Shown piece by piece: positions 1 through 8,737 of a stretch of 64,000 nucleotides of DNA (its first letter is position 1; each line of letters begins with the position of its first letter). Below the pieces are notes generated by a model. It made no database searches, had not been told where the DNA came from, and saw only the letters and a list, made by a program, of their open reading frames with translations. Made by a program: the position numbers and the translations under genes. Source of the stretch: Marinobacter santoriniensis NKSG1. GTDB lineage: Bacteria; Pseudomonadota; Gammaproteobacteria; Pseudomonadales; Oleiphilaceae. Location: NCBI RefSeq assembly GCF_000347775.1, contig NZ_APAT01000013.1, forward strand, positions 1 to 64,000. The letters run 5' to 3'.

Positions 1-13
1 TAAATCGGCTGCT

Positions 14-694
14 TCAGGGCAGCCAGATTTCGAATACACCGCCGCCCAGAGTGCCGCCGTTGTGCAGTCTTATGGATCCCGATCGGTTTCCCTCGGCGTG
101 CAGACGGGCAACCGAGGAAGCAAAGAAAAGGCCGAGACTGGTGCTCCCGCTGTTGAAATCGAGGGATTTGAAATTCAACGTACCTGAGTGCTGCATGTTG
201 TCGGGATAGCCCTCTCCGTCATCCTCTACGCCGATCACGAGGTAACCGTCTTCCTGACGAGCAGTCAGACGGATGGTGCTTTTCGTGTAGCGGATGGCGT
301 TATTGAGGGTATTGTTCAGAACGCCGGTGAGCAGGTCATCGTCAAAAAAGCCGTTGATGTCATCAGCCTCGATAGAACAGCTGATTCCAAGCCCCTCCAG
401 CAGGGGGGTGTGCCGGGCAAGGTGTTCGGCGAGGAAATCCGGTACGAAATGCTCCTCTATGTGTGCGGAGAGGTTGTTTTCACCCAGTCTGTAGATCCCC
501 AGGAGCTGGACGAGATCGTTATGCATCCGCTCCGCCTCGTATTGAAGCGTATTGAACCTCGGTGAGCCGCCCAGGGTACTCTGATGCTCCGTACGAAGCT
601 CATCGAGCGAGTTCAGAAGCATTCCCAGGGAGTTTTTCATGTCATGGACCGCAGACGCGATAACCATGGAAAAATCGATGTTCTGGTCGCTCAT
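14..694 (-). CDS. Small sensor histidine kinase without an input domain
   Basis: A 226-residue soluble histidine kinase. The phosphoacceptor box lies almost at the N-terminus (H17 in AVHDMKNSL), followed by an N-box (NNAIRYTKS), a G1 box (VEDDGEGYP) and a G2-like box (GSTSLGLFF), so it is essentially a HisKA plus HATPase_c core with no sensor or membrane segment. The start at 694 was chosen because it overlaps the stop of the upstream response-regulator gene as ATGA; a longer reading frame exists but would run deep into that gene. Being translationally coupled to the TPR response regulator suggests that the pair, with the hybrid kinase further upstream, forms one signalling unit. Its stimulus is unknown, and it may depend on partner proteins for input. 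Confidence 0.82.
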   Translation of the reverse strand: MSDQNIDFSMVIASAVHDMKNSLGMLLNSLDELRTEHQSTLGGSPRFNTLQYEAERMHNDLVQLLGIYRLGENNLSAHIEEHFVPDFLAEHLARHTPLLEGLGISCSIEADDINGFFDDDLLTGVLNNTLNNAIRYTKSTIRLTARQEDGYLVIGVEDDGEGYPDNMQHSGTLNFKSLDFNSGSTSLGLFFASSVARLHAEGNRSGSIRLHNGGTLGGGVFEIWLP

Positions 695-2328
695 GACTGC
701 AGTCCTTCCAGTTTCTTTTTCAGTGCGATGTACCGGCGGTATTGGCGGTGCTGTTCCGGCAGGCCCTCCAACCGATCCAGGCAGGCAAGGCACTGTTCGA
801 TCAGCTTTGCGCGCTCGGTCGTCTTCTCGGATTCTTTCATGAGTACCTGGATCAGGTTCAGATTCAGCGCGGCGTGGTCTGGCACAATGGCGAGGGCTTC
901 TTGAAACGCCGCGGCAGCGGCCGTGAGGTCGCCGGATTCGAATGCCTTGATACCATCTCGGTTCAGGGTGCGCGCTTTGAGCTTCTGACGGAATCCGACG
1001 GGTTCATCCAGCAGGTTCTCGATTTGTTGCAGGATTTCAGGTTCGTCGGCGTAATCCTCGGCGAGTTTGCCCAGCAGTGCTTTTGCTTCGTCATCGTGCC
1101 CCAAACGAAACAGAGTACGGGCGTAGTCAATTCCAAGGTCCGCGGAAAGGTGGTCCTGACTGTCCACCTGATTCCGGATGGAATCCAGTAGCGCCTCTGC
1201 CTCCTTCGTTCGATTCTGGCCGGCGTGAACGCGGCATTTCACGATGTCACTCCTGAGCTGGAGTCCGTCCTCTTCGAAACGCTTTTCCATGCGAGACAGG
1301 ACCGCCAGAGCTTCGTTCGCCTGGGCGGCGGCTTCTTCACCCGTTTCGCCTTCACTGAGCTCTGACAGCGTATGGGCGAGTGACAGGTAATGTCGGCTGT
1401 TGTCGTGGATCGAATGCGTGCCGAGGGCCACAGTCTGGCGCCAGGCTTCCGATGCGATCGCTATATCCTGATTTGCTCCGGCCAGTTCTGCCAGGTGCCG
1501 CTGGCGTAGCATGGCATTGGGTGAATGCTCTGCAGCCTGCTCGAGCACTTTCTGGGCCCGGGCGGGCCGCCCCTGTTTTTCCAGGCCCTCCGCCAGGAGG
1601 TCGTATGCTTCCATGTAGTCGGGATGTTTTTCGATCAGTTGTCTGAGGGCATCCACCGCCTCGTCGTAGTTGCGATTTGCCAACAGGACACGACAACGAC
1701 CAAGCCGTGCCCAGGAGAGCTCACGCTGGGCCAGAACGTCATCATAGGTTTTCAGCGCATGCGCCAGATCCCCTAACTGGAAGTAAAGGTCACCGAGAGT
1801 TTTCATCAGCCAGGTCTTGTAGCGCGGCTGGCGAGGCAGGGCCTGAAGGCACTGGGAGATCGCTTCGGGATAGTTCTCCCGGTCGATCTCGCGATTGATG
1901 GGCAGCAATGCGTTGCGCTGATCGATCAGGGCGCTGAGCCGCTTTTCGAGCATGGCACGGTTGATGGGCTTGGTGAGATAGCCATCCGGTTGATACTCGC
2001 GTGCGCCCATGACCATCTCTTTGGACGTTTCCGCGGTAACCATCAAAAACAGGGAAGAGCGTTTCAGCAGTTTCTTGTGCCGTAACTCTTCCAAAACATG
2101 CTGTCCGTTTTTTCCTTCGCCGAGATTGTAGTCGCACAGCACGACGTCCACGTGGTTGTACGCGCAATACTGGATGGCCTGGGTTGCGTGGGCAACCAGC
2201 TCGATCTTATCGGCCCCGCAACTTCTCAGCATCTGGCGCATGGACAATCGGAAGTTTTCGAAGTCATCCACGATCAGAAAGCTCAGCTTTCCGAACCGGT
2301 TGATTCCAGGCGACGGTGAGTCAGTCAT
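691..2328 (-). CDS. Response regulator with C-terminal TPR repeats
   Basis: A 545-residue protein with an N-terminal CheY-like receiver domain (about residues 14-140). It shows the acidic pair D21/D22, the phosphoacceptor D66 (VVLCDYNLG), the conserved T98 and K120 (YLTKPI). The rest is a long run of tetratricopeptide repeats, for example around LGDLYFQLGDLAHALKTYDD and AAAAAFQEALAIVPDHAAL. There is no DNA-binding output domain, so it probably acts by protein contact. It overlaps the hybrid kinase gene upstream and the small kinase gene downstream by 4 bases each, which points to a single transcript and matched production. Proteins of this receiver-TPR type are known from gammaproteobacteria, but their target here is not evident. 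Confidence 0.85.
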   Translation of the reverse strand: MTDSPSPGINRFGKLSFLIVDDFENFRLSMRQMLRSCGADKIELVAHATQAIQYCAYNHVDVVLCDYNLGEGKNGQHVLEELRHKKLLKRSSLFLMVTAETSKEMVMGAREYQPDGYLTKPINRAMLEKRLSALIDQRNALLPINREIDRENYPEAISQCLQALPRQPRYKTWLMKTLGDLYFQLGDLAHALKTYDDVLAQRELSWARLGRCRVLLANRNYDEAVDALRQLIEKHPDYMEAYDLLAEGLEKQGRPARAQKVLEQAAEHSPNAMLRQRHLAELAGANQDIAIASEAWRQTVALGTHSIHDNSRHYLSLAHTLSELSEGETGEEAAAQANEALAVLSRMEKRFEEDGLQLRSDIVKCRVHAGQNRTKEAEALLDSIRNQVDSQDHLSADLGIDYARTLFRLGHDDEAKALLGKLAEDYADEPEILQQIENLLDEPVGFRQKLKARTLNRDGIKAFESGDLTAAAAAFQEALAIVPDHAALNLNLIQVLMKESEKTTERAKLIEQCLACLDRLEGLPEQHRQYRRYIALKKKLEGLQS

Positions 2329-5300
2329 GAGCGTGTCTGCTTCAGAAGTTTATTGACCAGTGCCCGCAGGGCGGCGGGTTTGACCGGTTTATACAGGACT
2401 TGATAGCCACGCTGGATGGCGTCCTCGCGAACTTCCGGCCCCATATAACCCGTGATCAGGATGCCGGGAATGTCGTCGCTTATATTGGCTCTCAGGTTGT
2501 CCATCGCGTCCAGACCATTTTTGTTATCGTCCAGCTGATAATCCGCCAGTATGATATCCGGGCGACCGCCTGCAAGCTGTTCCAACGCATCTTCCAGGCT
2601 CTCGGCGGCGGTTATCTCACATTGCCAGTTGCTCAACAGTGCGACCATACCCTGAAGAATCGTGGGATCGTTATCGATACAGAGCACATGCAGGCCGCCC
2701 AGACTGGATACCCGGCGAGAGGCCGCCGTTGGGGCAGCGACGTTCGGGCGATCCTGTTCCGGCGGTGCGACAGGAACCGTAATTCCGAAGACGCTGCCCC
2801 GACCCTGCGACGAGTGTACAGAGACCGGGTGGTTCAACATGCCACTGATGCGGTCAACAATCGCAAGCCCGAGTCCCAGGCCCTTCTTGTCCCGACCCTG
2901 CTGAAAGCGGCGGAACTCTTCAAAAATGTGGGCCAGCTGGTCTTCGGGAATCCCGGGGCCGGTGTCCCATACTTCAATTCTGATATATCCCTTGAGCCGT
3001 CGACATCCGAGAAGAATCTTGCCACTGGGGGTATATCGGATCGCGTTGGACAGGAAGTTCTGCACAACCCGCCGAAGCAGCTTCGAATCGGACCGCACCC
3101 AGGCAGTGCTGGGCACGACATGAAGTTCAAGACCCTGCTCCTTGGCGATGGCAGTAAAATCGGTGGCCAGGTGCTTCAGAAGATCGTCAACCGGAAAGAC
3201 GCCGATGTTCGGCTCCAGTGCGCCGGCATCCAGTTTCGAGATATCCAGGAGCGTGCTGATGATTTCTTCTGCGGCACCGAGAGAGCTGTCGATATGGTCC
3301 ACGAGCTCTTTCATCTCGCCATCCTCGGCTTTTCCGGCCAGGGCGGATGTGAACAGTCGGGCGGCATTGAGCGGCTGCAGGAGGTCGTGACTGGCAGAGG
3401 CCAGGAACCGGGTTTTACTCTGGTTTGCCTGTTCCGCAACCGATTTGGCCTTGAGCATCTGCTCGTTGATGACCTGCAATTCCTGGGTTCGCTCCTTGAC
3501 CCGCTGCTCCAGGTAAATATTGGTCTCCTTGAGCGCCTGCTCAGTCCGCCGCATCGCCGTGATGTCCTGGAACGTGGTGACATAGCCGCCGCCTGGGATC
3601 GGGCTACCGTCGATCCTCACAACGGTGCCGTCGGGACGCTGGCGTTCATAGGACATGGGCTTGCCCAGTCTCATGCTGTCGCAACGGTCGGTAATGATAT
3701 CGTCGATACGCCGGGCCGAGAGGTTGGCATTGGTCAGGTTGTACCGCATCAGCTCTTCAATGGGACGGCCGACACGTACGAACCCCTTGGGATAGTTGAA
3801 CAGTTCCAGGTAACGATGGTTCCAGACCACGAGCTGCTGCTGGTGGTTTACCACTGAGACGCCCAGGCTGATGTTCTCGATCGCAGACTGCAGCAATTCC
3901 CGGCTGAACGTCATTGCCTGTGAGGCTTCGTCGACGATGCTGACCACATCCTCGATCTGCATGTCCCGACCGGTCAGTGTTGATTCGAGCACGACGCGAG
4001 CCGTTGATGCACCGATGACCGACGCGAGTTGTCGCTCGATGTATTTCATCAAGTGCGTCGATGCGGGGCGTTGTGGATGCAGGCGGATGGCATTTCGGCG
4101 TTCGTAATTGCGGAAAATTGTCTCCGAACGCTCTTCCCCCATGAATCGGTCCGTCAGCGCCTGCAGGTCCGAGGTAAGAACTTCCCCCTGCCAGCTTTGG
4201 TGGTGGGGGGTTTCCGGCCGCGGCTGGGGATCATGGAAAAAGGAGGCTATCTGGATCTTTTCCCGAACCCGCTGACGGGTCAGCATGGACAGGACAATGT
4301 AGGTCACGGTGTTGATGCCCAGACTCCAGATAATGCCGTGACTGGTCTGGTCCAGGTCCGAGCCGAAGAGCGCGGTCGGTCGGGTCCACGAAAGCCCCCA
4401 TAGTCCATGGTTGATCAGGTTGTCTGCGACCCAGCCCGTGGAGGCAAGGGCAGGCAGGAGGAGGGTGTAGCACCACATGAGAAAGCCCAGTGCCAGTCCC
4501 CAGGCTGCACCTGTGAAGTTGCCCTGTCGCCAGACGATACCGCCGACCAGTGCCGGCCCGAATTGTGCCGCCGCCGCAAAGGAAAGCAGGCCGAATGCCG
4601 TCAGACTGTAATCCTCTCCGGCCATGCGGTAGAAACCGTATGCGGTAAGCAGAACCACGAAAATGGCGACCCGTCGAATGCTCAGCAACAGATAACTCAG
4701 ATCGCTCCGGCGGTTCATGCCGGGACGGAAGAATTTGAGCAACGCTGGCATGATAATCTCGTTGCTCACCATGGTTGCGATGGCTACCGAACAGACGATA
4801 ACCATGGCAGCGGCAGCAGATCCGCCGCCCAGAAAGGCGAGAACGGCCAGCCACTCTTTCCCCGCCATGATCGGTAGCTGCAGGATCAGAATGTCCGGGT
4901 TGCCGTTCATGGACTCTGGATAGAGCAGGCCGGCGGCCGCAATCGGGATGACGAAAGCACTGGCAACCACCAGGTAAATGGGCATAGCCCACCGGGCCAC
5001 CTCGAAATCCCTGTGGTCGGTATTTTCAACGACCATCACATGGAACTGCCGGGGCAGGCAGATGATCGCCAGCATGGCGACCAGCGTCTGGGTGATAAAG
5101 GCCGTTGTACCAAGCTGTTCGGTGGTCAGGATGCCGGTGAGTTCGGCGTTGCGTGCCTGCTCGAAGAGATCTCCGAATCCATTGAAAAGTCCATAACCCA
5201 CGAACAAACCGACGGCCACGAAGGCCACAAGCTTGATGAGGGATTCAAAGGCGACCGCCTGTATCATGCCTCGATGGTGTTCCGTGGATTCGAGATGGCG

Positions 5301-5843
5301 TGTGCCGAAAAGGACCGTGAATACCGCCAACGCCAGCGTGATATACCAGGCAGAGTCGTTCCAGGCCGCCGAGCTCAGCTCTCCATAACCGCTGCCGCGA
5401 TCGGACAGGACATTGAAGCCCATGGAGATTGCTTTGAGCTGCAACGCGATGTAGGGCACGCTGCCGATCAGCGCAAAGGTTGCGATCATGGCTGCCAGGA
5501 CCTGGGATTTGCCATATCGCGAGGCGATGAAATCCGCGATGGAGGTGCTGTTATTTCGCTTGCTGATGTAGATGATCCGACGCAGCAAGGGCGCGCCGAA
5601 AATAAAGACCAGAAGGGGCCCGAGATAGATGGGCAGAAAACCCAGGCCTTCCTGTGTGGCACGCCCTACGGCGCCATAGAAGGTCCAGGAAGTGAAGTAA
5701 ACGGCCAGTGAAAGCGCGTAGATGTGGGTTCGGGCCAGCCGGCGCCGATACAGTCCCGGATGTTTGTCACCGGCCCAGGCGATGACAAACAGAATGGAAA
5801 TGTAGGTAATTGAGATGGCTACCAGTAGCCAGGCGCTAATCAT
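2325..5843 (-). CDS. Hybrid histidine kinase with N-terminal symporter-like membrane domain (CrbS/MxtR type)
   Basis: An 1172-residue sensor. Residues about 1-540 resemble the sodium:solute symporter family, with many membrane segments. A PAS-like region follows (NISLGVSVVNHQQQLVVWNH and after), then a coiled coil, a HisKA domain (H819 in SASHDLLQPLNAARLF), a HATPase domain (NAIRYTPSG, VWDTGPGIP, GLGLGLAIV) and a C-terminal receiver with phosphoacceptor D1101 (IILADYQL). This is the layout of the CrbS/MxtR/CbrA-like kinases, which in other gammaproteobacteria link acetate or carbon status to gene expression (family knowledge). Lying next to real symporter genes fits a role in sensing uptake of the same kind of substrate, though that is inference. 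No CrbR-like LuxR-type regulator is visible in the window. Confidence 0.88.
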   Translation of the reverse strand: MISAWLLVAISITYISILFVIAWAGDKHPGLYRRRLARTHIYALSLAVYFTSWTFYGAVGRATQEGLGFLPIYLGPLLVFIFGAPLLRRIIYISKRNNSTSIADFIASRYGKSQVLAAMIATFALIGSVPYIALQLKAISMGFNVLSDRGSGYGELSSAAWNDSAWYITLALAVFTVLFGTRHLESTEHHRGMIQAVAFESLIKLVAFVAVGLFVGYGLFNGFGDLFEQARNAELTGILTTEQLGTTAFITQTLVAMLAIICLPRQFHVMVVENTDHRDFEVARWAMPIYLVVASAFVIPIAAAGLLYPESMNGNPDILILQLPIMAGKEWLAVLAFLGGGSAAAAMVIVCSVAIATMVSNEIIMPALLKFFRPGMNRRSDLSYLLLSIRRVAIFVVLLTAYGFYRMAGEDYSLTAFGLLSFAAAAQFGPALVGGIVWRQGNFTGAAWGLALGFLMWCYTLLLPALASTGWVADNLINHGLWGLSWTRPTALFGSDLDQTSHGIIWSLGINTVTYIVLSMLTRQRVREKIQIASFFHDPQPRPETPHHQSWQGEVLTSDLQALTDRFMGEERSETIFRNYERRNAIRLHPQRPASTHLMKYIERQLASVIGASTARVVLESTLTGRDMQIEDVVSIVDEASQAMTFSRELLQSAIENISLGVSVVNHQQQLVVWNHRYLELFNYPKGFVRVGRPIEELMRYNLTNANLSARRIDDIITDRCDSMRLGKPMSYERQRPDGTVVRIDGSPIPGGGYVTTFQDITAMRRTEQALKETNIYLEQRVKERTQELQVINEQMLKAKSVAEQANQSKTRFLASASHDLLQPLNAARLFTSALAGKAEDGEMKELVDHIDSSLGAAEEIISTLLDISKLDAGALEPNIGVFPVDDLLKHLATDFTAIAKEQGLELHVVPSTAWVRSDSKLLRRVVQNFLSNAIRYTPSGKILLGCRRLKGYIRIEVWDTGPGIPEDQLAHIFEEFRRFQQGRDKKGLGLGLAIVDRISGMLNHPVSVHSSQGRGSVFGITVPVAPPEQDRPNVAAPTAASRRVSSLGGLHVLCIDNDPTILQGMVALLSNWQCEITAAESLEDALEQLAGGRPDIILADYQLDDNKNGLDAMDNLRANISDDIPGILITGYMGPEVREDAIQRGYQVLYKPVKPAALRALVNKLLKQTRS

Positions 5844-5888
5844 AAGTGACCGTTCTTCTTGATCCCGATGGTTTTTCTTGGTTTTTGA

Positions 5889-6395
5889 TTAATGGGAACA
5901 GACCGTCGTCAACAGGGGATCGGTTTGATCCAGCACTTTCATGTTGTCGATCCGCGGCGATCCATTCGACCCCAGCGGAACCAGTTCGTCCGTCGCACAG
6001 TTCAACAGGTGAACGCGGTGGGACACCGCATCGGTAACCTTCTGTTCAAAACGATAAAGTGTAAACCGCACGATGTCAGGATTATCGGTATCCCGGCTGA
6101 TACTTTTGAGATCGACCGTTGAAAAGGCGGTGACGTAAGGAAATACAAAGGTCCAGGGACGCCAGAGGATTCCGTCGTTTTCGGTATCCACGATGACGGC
6201 CTCGTCCGGGAGGAGTTCTTTTTTGTGGTCGTACCAGGTGTACTCACCGTGTATCAGATAGGCGAGCATGCCCACTCCGGCGAAAACCGGAATCAGCCAG
6301 CGAGGGGCTTTGTTTCGGGTCGCCGCACGAATGCCCAGGGCAATACCGGCAGCGCCGAGGCCACAGAAAACAGTGGCAATAAGGTTCCAGAACAT
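5889..6395 (-). CDS. Unknown membrane-anchored protein next to the symporter
   Basis: A 168-residue protein I do not recognise. The N-terminus has two hydrophobic stretches (about residues 3-24 and 32-47, IATVFCGLGAAGIALGIR and WLIPVFAGVGMLAYLIHG). The remaining about 120 residues are polar and mostly beta-like, with a C-terminal part rich in Asp and Asn. Two helices near the N-terminus suggest an inner-membrane anchor with a soluble domain. It sits between the hybrid kinase gene (45 bases downstream) and the symporter terminator, so it may share the kinase transcript. A link to sensing or transport is suggested only by position. Confidence 0.7.
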   Translation of the reverse strand: MFWNLIATVFCGLGAAGIALGIRAATRNKAPRWLIPVFAGVGMLAYLIHGEYTWYDHKKELLPDEAVIVDTENDGILWRPWTFVFPYVTAFSTVDLKSISRDTDNPDIVRFTLYRFEQKVTDAVSHRVHLLNCATDELVPLGSNGSPRIDNMKVLDQTDPLLTTVCSH

Positions 6396-6409
6396 AAATA
6401 CACTTCCTC

Positions 6410-6446
6410 AAAAAAGAACGGGCTCCCTCGGAGAGGAAGCCCGTTC
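6410..6446 (-). terminator. Intrinsic terminator after the symporter gene
   Basis: A 9-bp perfect stem (GAACGGGCT at 6416-6424 pairing with AGCCCGTTC at 6438-6446, 13-base loop) is followed on the minus strand by six T residues (6410-6415 on the plus strand are all A). It closes the two-gene symporter operon and separates it from the unknown membrane protein and kinase genes downstream. Confidence 0.85.
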
Positions 6447-6492
6447 AGTATCAACCTGTCAATTCAGAGACTGAATCAGGCTGAGATGTAGC

Positions 6493-8259
6493 TTAGTGGT
6501 CTTGAGCCTGACCGGAACCACGCGGGTAACGGACGCTTTCAACCAGTTCCTGAATCTCAACGGGCGGTTCTTCAGTTGCGTTGGATACCAGGAAGGCTAC
6601 CGCAAAGTTGATGACGGCACCAATCGCACCGATGGACAGCGGGGAGATGCCCAGTACCCAGTTCGCTGCGTTATCCGGCAGGTTGTTGGTACCCGGAATG
6701 AACAGCCAGCCTTTGTACACGAAGATATAGCACAGCGTGAAGGCCAGACCGGTCAGCATACCCGCAACCGCACCCTTGTTGTTGATGCGCTTGGAGAAGA
6801 TACCCATCATCAGTACCGGGAACAGCGACGCTGCTGCGATACCGAAGGCCAGTGCCACAACCTGGGCCGCAAAGCCCGGTGGGTTGGCGCCCAGATAGGT
6901 GGCTAGGACGATAGCAACGGCCATGGAAATCCGCGCTGCCATCAATTCGCCTTTCTCCGAGATATCCGGGTTGATGGAACCCTTGATAAGGTCGTGACTC
7001 ACCGCAGAGGATATCGCCAGCAACAGCCCTGCCGCCGTGGACAGCGCCGCCGCCAGACCACCGGCTGCAATCAGACCGATAACCCAGCCGGGGAGGTTGG
7101 CGATTTCGGGGTTGGCCAGTACCAGAATGTCCCGGTTAACCACCAGCTCATTACCTTTCCAGCCACGGGCCTCAGCCTGGTCCTGGAACGCGGGGGTGTC
7201 GTTGTACAGCTGGATCCGGCCATCTCCGTTCTTGTCGGTGAACTTGATCAGACCGGTGATTTCCCACTCCTTGACCCAGTTCGGACGATCGTCGTATTGG
7301 ATCGGGGCGGACTGGGTGCCGTCGGGGTAAATGGTGGTCATCAGGTTCAGACGAGCCATGGAAGCAACGGCCGGTGCAGTCAGGTACAGCAGGGCAATGA
7401 AGACCAGAGCCCAGCCAGCGGACCAGCGTGCGTCGGCAACCTTGGGAACGGTGAAGAAGCGAATGATAACGTGTGGCAGACCGGCGGTACCGATCATCAG
7501 GGTCAGCGTGAACAGAACCATGTTCAGTTTATTGTCCACGTCCGCTGTGTAGGAGTTGAAGCCGAGATCGGTGATGACCTGGTTCAGCTTGGTCAGCAGC
7601 GGCATGCCGGAATCCACGTGGGTGGAGAACAGGCCCAGACCCGGAATCGGGTTGCCAGTGAGCTGCATGGAGATGAATACGGCCGGGATGGTGTAAGCCA
7701 CAATCAGCACGCAATACTGGGCCACCTGGGTGTAGGTGATCCCCTTCATGCCACCGAGAACCGCGTATACGAATACCACGACCGCAGCGATCATCAGGCC
7801 CATGGTGGAGTCAACTTCCAGGAAGCGGGAGAAGGCAACACCGGCGCCCGCCATCTGGCCGATAACGTAGGTCACTGACGCGACGATCAGACAGATAACG
7901 GCTACCAGACGAGCGTTCTTGCTGTAGAAGCGGTCCCCGATGAACTCCGGAACGGTAAATTTACCGAACTTGCGGAGGTAGGGGGCCAGCAGCATGGCGA
8001 GCAGCACGTAGCCGCCGGTCCAGCCCATCAGGAAGGTCGAGGCGGAGTAGCCGCCGGCGGCAATCAGGCCCGCCATGGAGATGAAGGATGCCGCTGACAT
8101 CCAGTCCGCACCAATGGCTGCGCCGTTGGTGATGGGGTGAACGCCGCCACCGGCCACGTAGAAGTCTTTGGTGCTTCCCGCTTTGGCCCAGATGGCGATG
8201 CCGATGTAGAGGAGGAACGAGCCCCCGACGAATATGAGGTTGATTGCAAATTGGCTCAT
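6493..8259 (-). CDS. Sodium:solute symporter, VC_2705 subfamily, large subunit (ActP-like)
   Basis: A 588-residue inner-membrane symporter of the SSS family. Many hydrophobic helices are visible, including the typical early segments (VGGSFLLYIGIAIWAKAG, GADWMSAASFISMAGLIA). It matches the subfamily that works with a DUF4212 small subunit, encoded 6 bases upstream here, and is related to acetate permease ActP; the substrate may be acetate or another small carboxylate. A long hydrophilic insert (about residues 315-385), which I believe is usual for this subfamily, contains DKNGDGRIQLYN (from residue 342), an EF-hand-like loop. The gene is followed by an intrinsic terminator. It is probably regulated from the gap upstream of the small-subunit gene. 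Confidence 0.9.
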   Translation of the reverse strand: MSQFAINLIFVGGSFLLYIGIAIWAKAGSTKDFYVAGGGVHPITNGAAIGADWMSAASFISMAGLIAAGGYSASTFLMGWTGGYVLLAMLLAPYLRKFGKFTVPEFIGDRFYSKNARLVAVICLIVASVTYVIGQMAGAGVAFSRFLEVDSTMGLMIAAVVVFVYAVLGGMKGITYTQVAQYCVLIVAYTIPAVFISMQLTGNPIPGLGLFSTHVDSGMPLLTKLNQVITDLGFNSYTADVDNKLNMVLFTLTLMIGTAGLPHVIIRFFTVPKVADARWSAGWALVFIALLYLTAPAVASMARLNLMTTIYPDGTQSAPIQYDDRPNWVKEWEITGLIKFTDKNGDGRIQLYNDTPAFQDQAEARGWKGNELVVNRDILVLANPEIANLPGWVIGLIAAGGLAAALSTAAGLLLAISSAVSHDLIKGSINPDISEKGELMAARISMAVAIVLATYLGANPPGFAAQVVALAFGIAAASLFPVLMMGIFSKRINNKGAVAGMLTGLAFTLCYIFVYKGWLFIPGTNNLPDNAANWVLGISPLSIGAIGAVINFAVAFLVSNATEEPPVEIQELVESVRYPRGSGQAQDH

Positions 8260-8265
8260 TCGATC

Positions 8266-8529
8266 TTACTCCTCGTGCACGCCGAATTGTTCGTCGATCT
8301 TGTTCATGCGCCATGCATAGAAGAAGATCAGACCGATGAAGGTAAGAATCGAGCCCTGCTGGGCAAACCAGAACCCGAGGTCGGTTCCGCCAACGGCGAT
8401 ACCGGCCAGCATCGGGCGAAGAAGAATCGCGAAACCGTAAGACACCAGGGCCCAGACAATCAGGCTCCCGAATATCAGACGGAGGTTCGCCTTCCAGTAC
8501 TTTTCAGCGTCGTAGCTATGACCTGACAT
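8266..8529 (-). CDS. DUF4212 symporter small subunit
   Basis: An 87-residue membrane protein with two hydrophobic helices (about residues 17-38 and 52-70) and a short charged C-terminus. The pattern YWKANLRLI near the start and the FFYAWRMNKID end are typical of DUF4212, the small partner of VC_2705-type symporters. It is the first gene of the pair, and the large subunit starts 6 bases after its stop. A good ribosome-binding site (AGGAG on the minus strand) lies just before the ATG. The small subunit is thought to be needed for assembly or activity of the transporter (family knowledge). Confidence 0.9.
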   Translation of the reverse strand: MSGHSYDAEKYWKANLRLIFGSLIVWALVSYGFAILLRPMLAGIAVGGTDLGFWFAQQGSILTFIGLIFFYAWRMNKIDEQFGVHEE

Positions 8530-8645
8530 AACTCACTCCTGTGTTGTTGTTGTGGAGGTTGGGTGGATTTTTGGTGAGACCTTTCGGATAGAGAATTTAT
8601 TATTCATATAAGTATTTCTCCGACTGTTGTCTTTACCGACTTTAC

Positions 8646-8673
8646 TTGGCAACTAATTTATAGATATTGGCAA
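8646..8673 (-). promoter_or_regulatory. Paired TTGCCAA direct repeat upstream of the symporter operon
   Basis: In the AT-rich 208-base gap (8530-8737) before the small-subunit gene, TTGCCAA occurs twice on the minus strand (plus-strand TTGGCAA at 8646-8652 and 8667-8673). The copies are exactly 21 bases apart, two turns of the helix. They lie 117-144 bases upstream of the start codon, a plausible place for an activator. The spacing is seen directly; the role is inferred and the binding protein is unknown. Confidence 0.4.
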
Positions 8674-8737
8674 AAGGTCTAATTCTCAGTAATTTGGGAC
8701 AGAAATCGGTGTTTTCCGGGGCAACGCTCCACGGGGC

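Noticed and set aside
2400..3857. Long open frame (485 codons) on the plus strand opposite the hybrid kinase gene
   Set aside because: It is the antisense shadow of a strongly conserved kinase; it has no domain, no ribosome-binding site and low-complexity composition.
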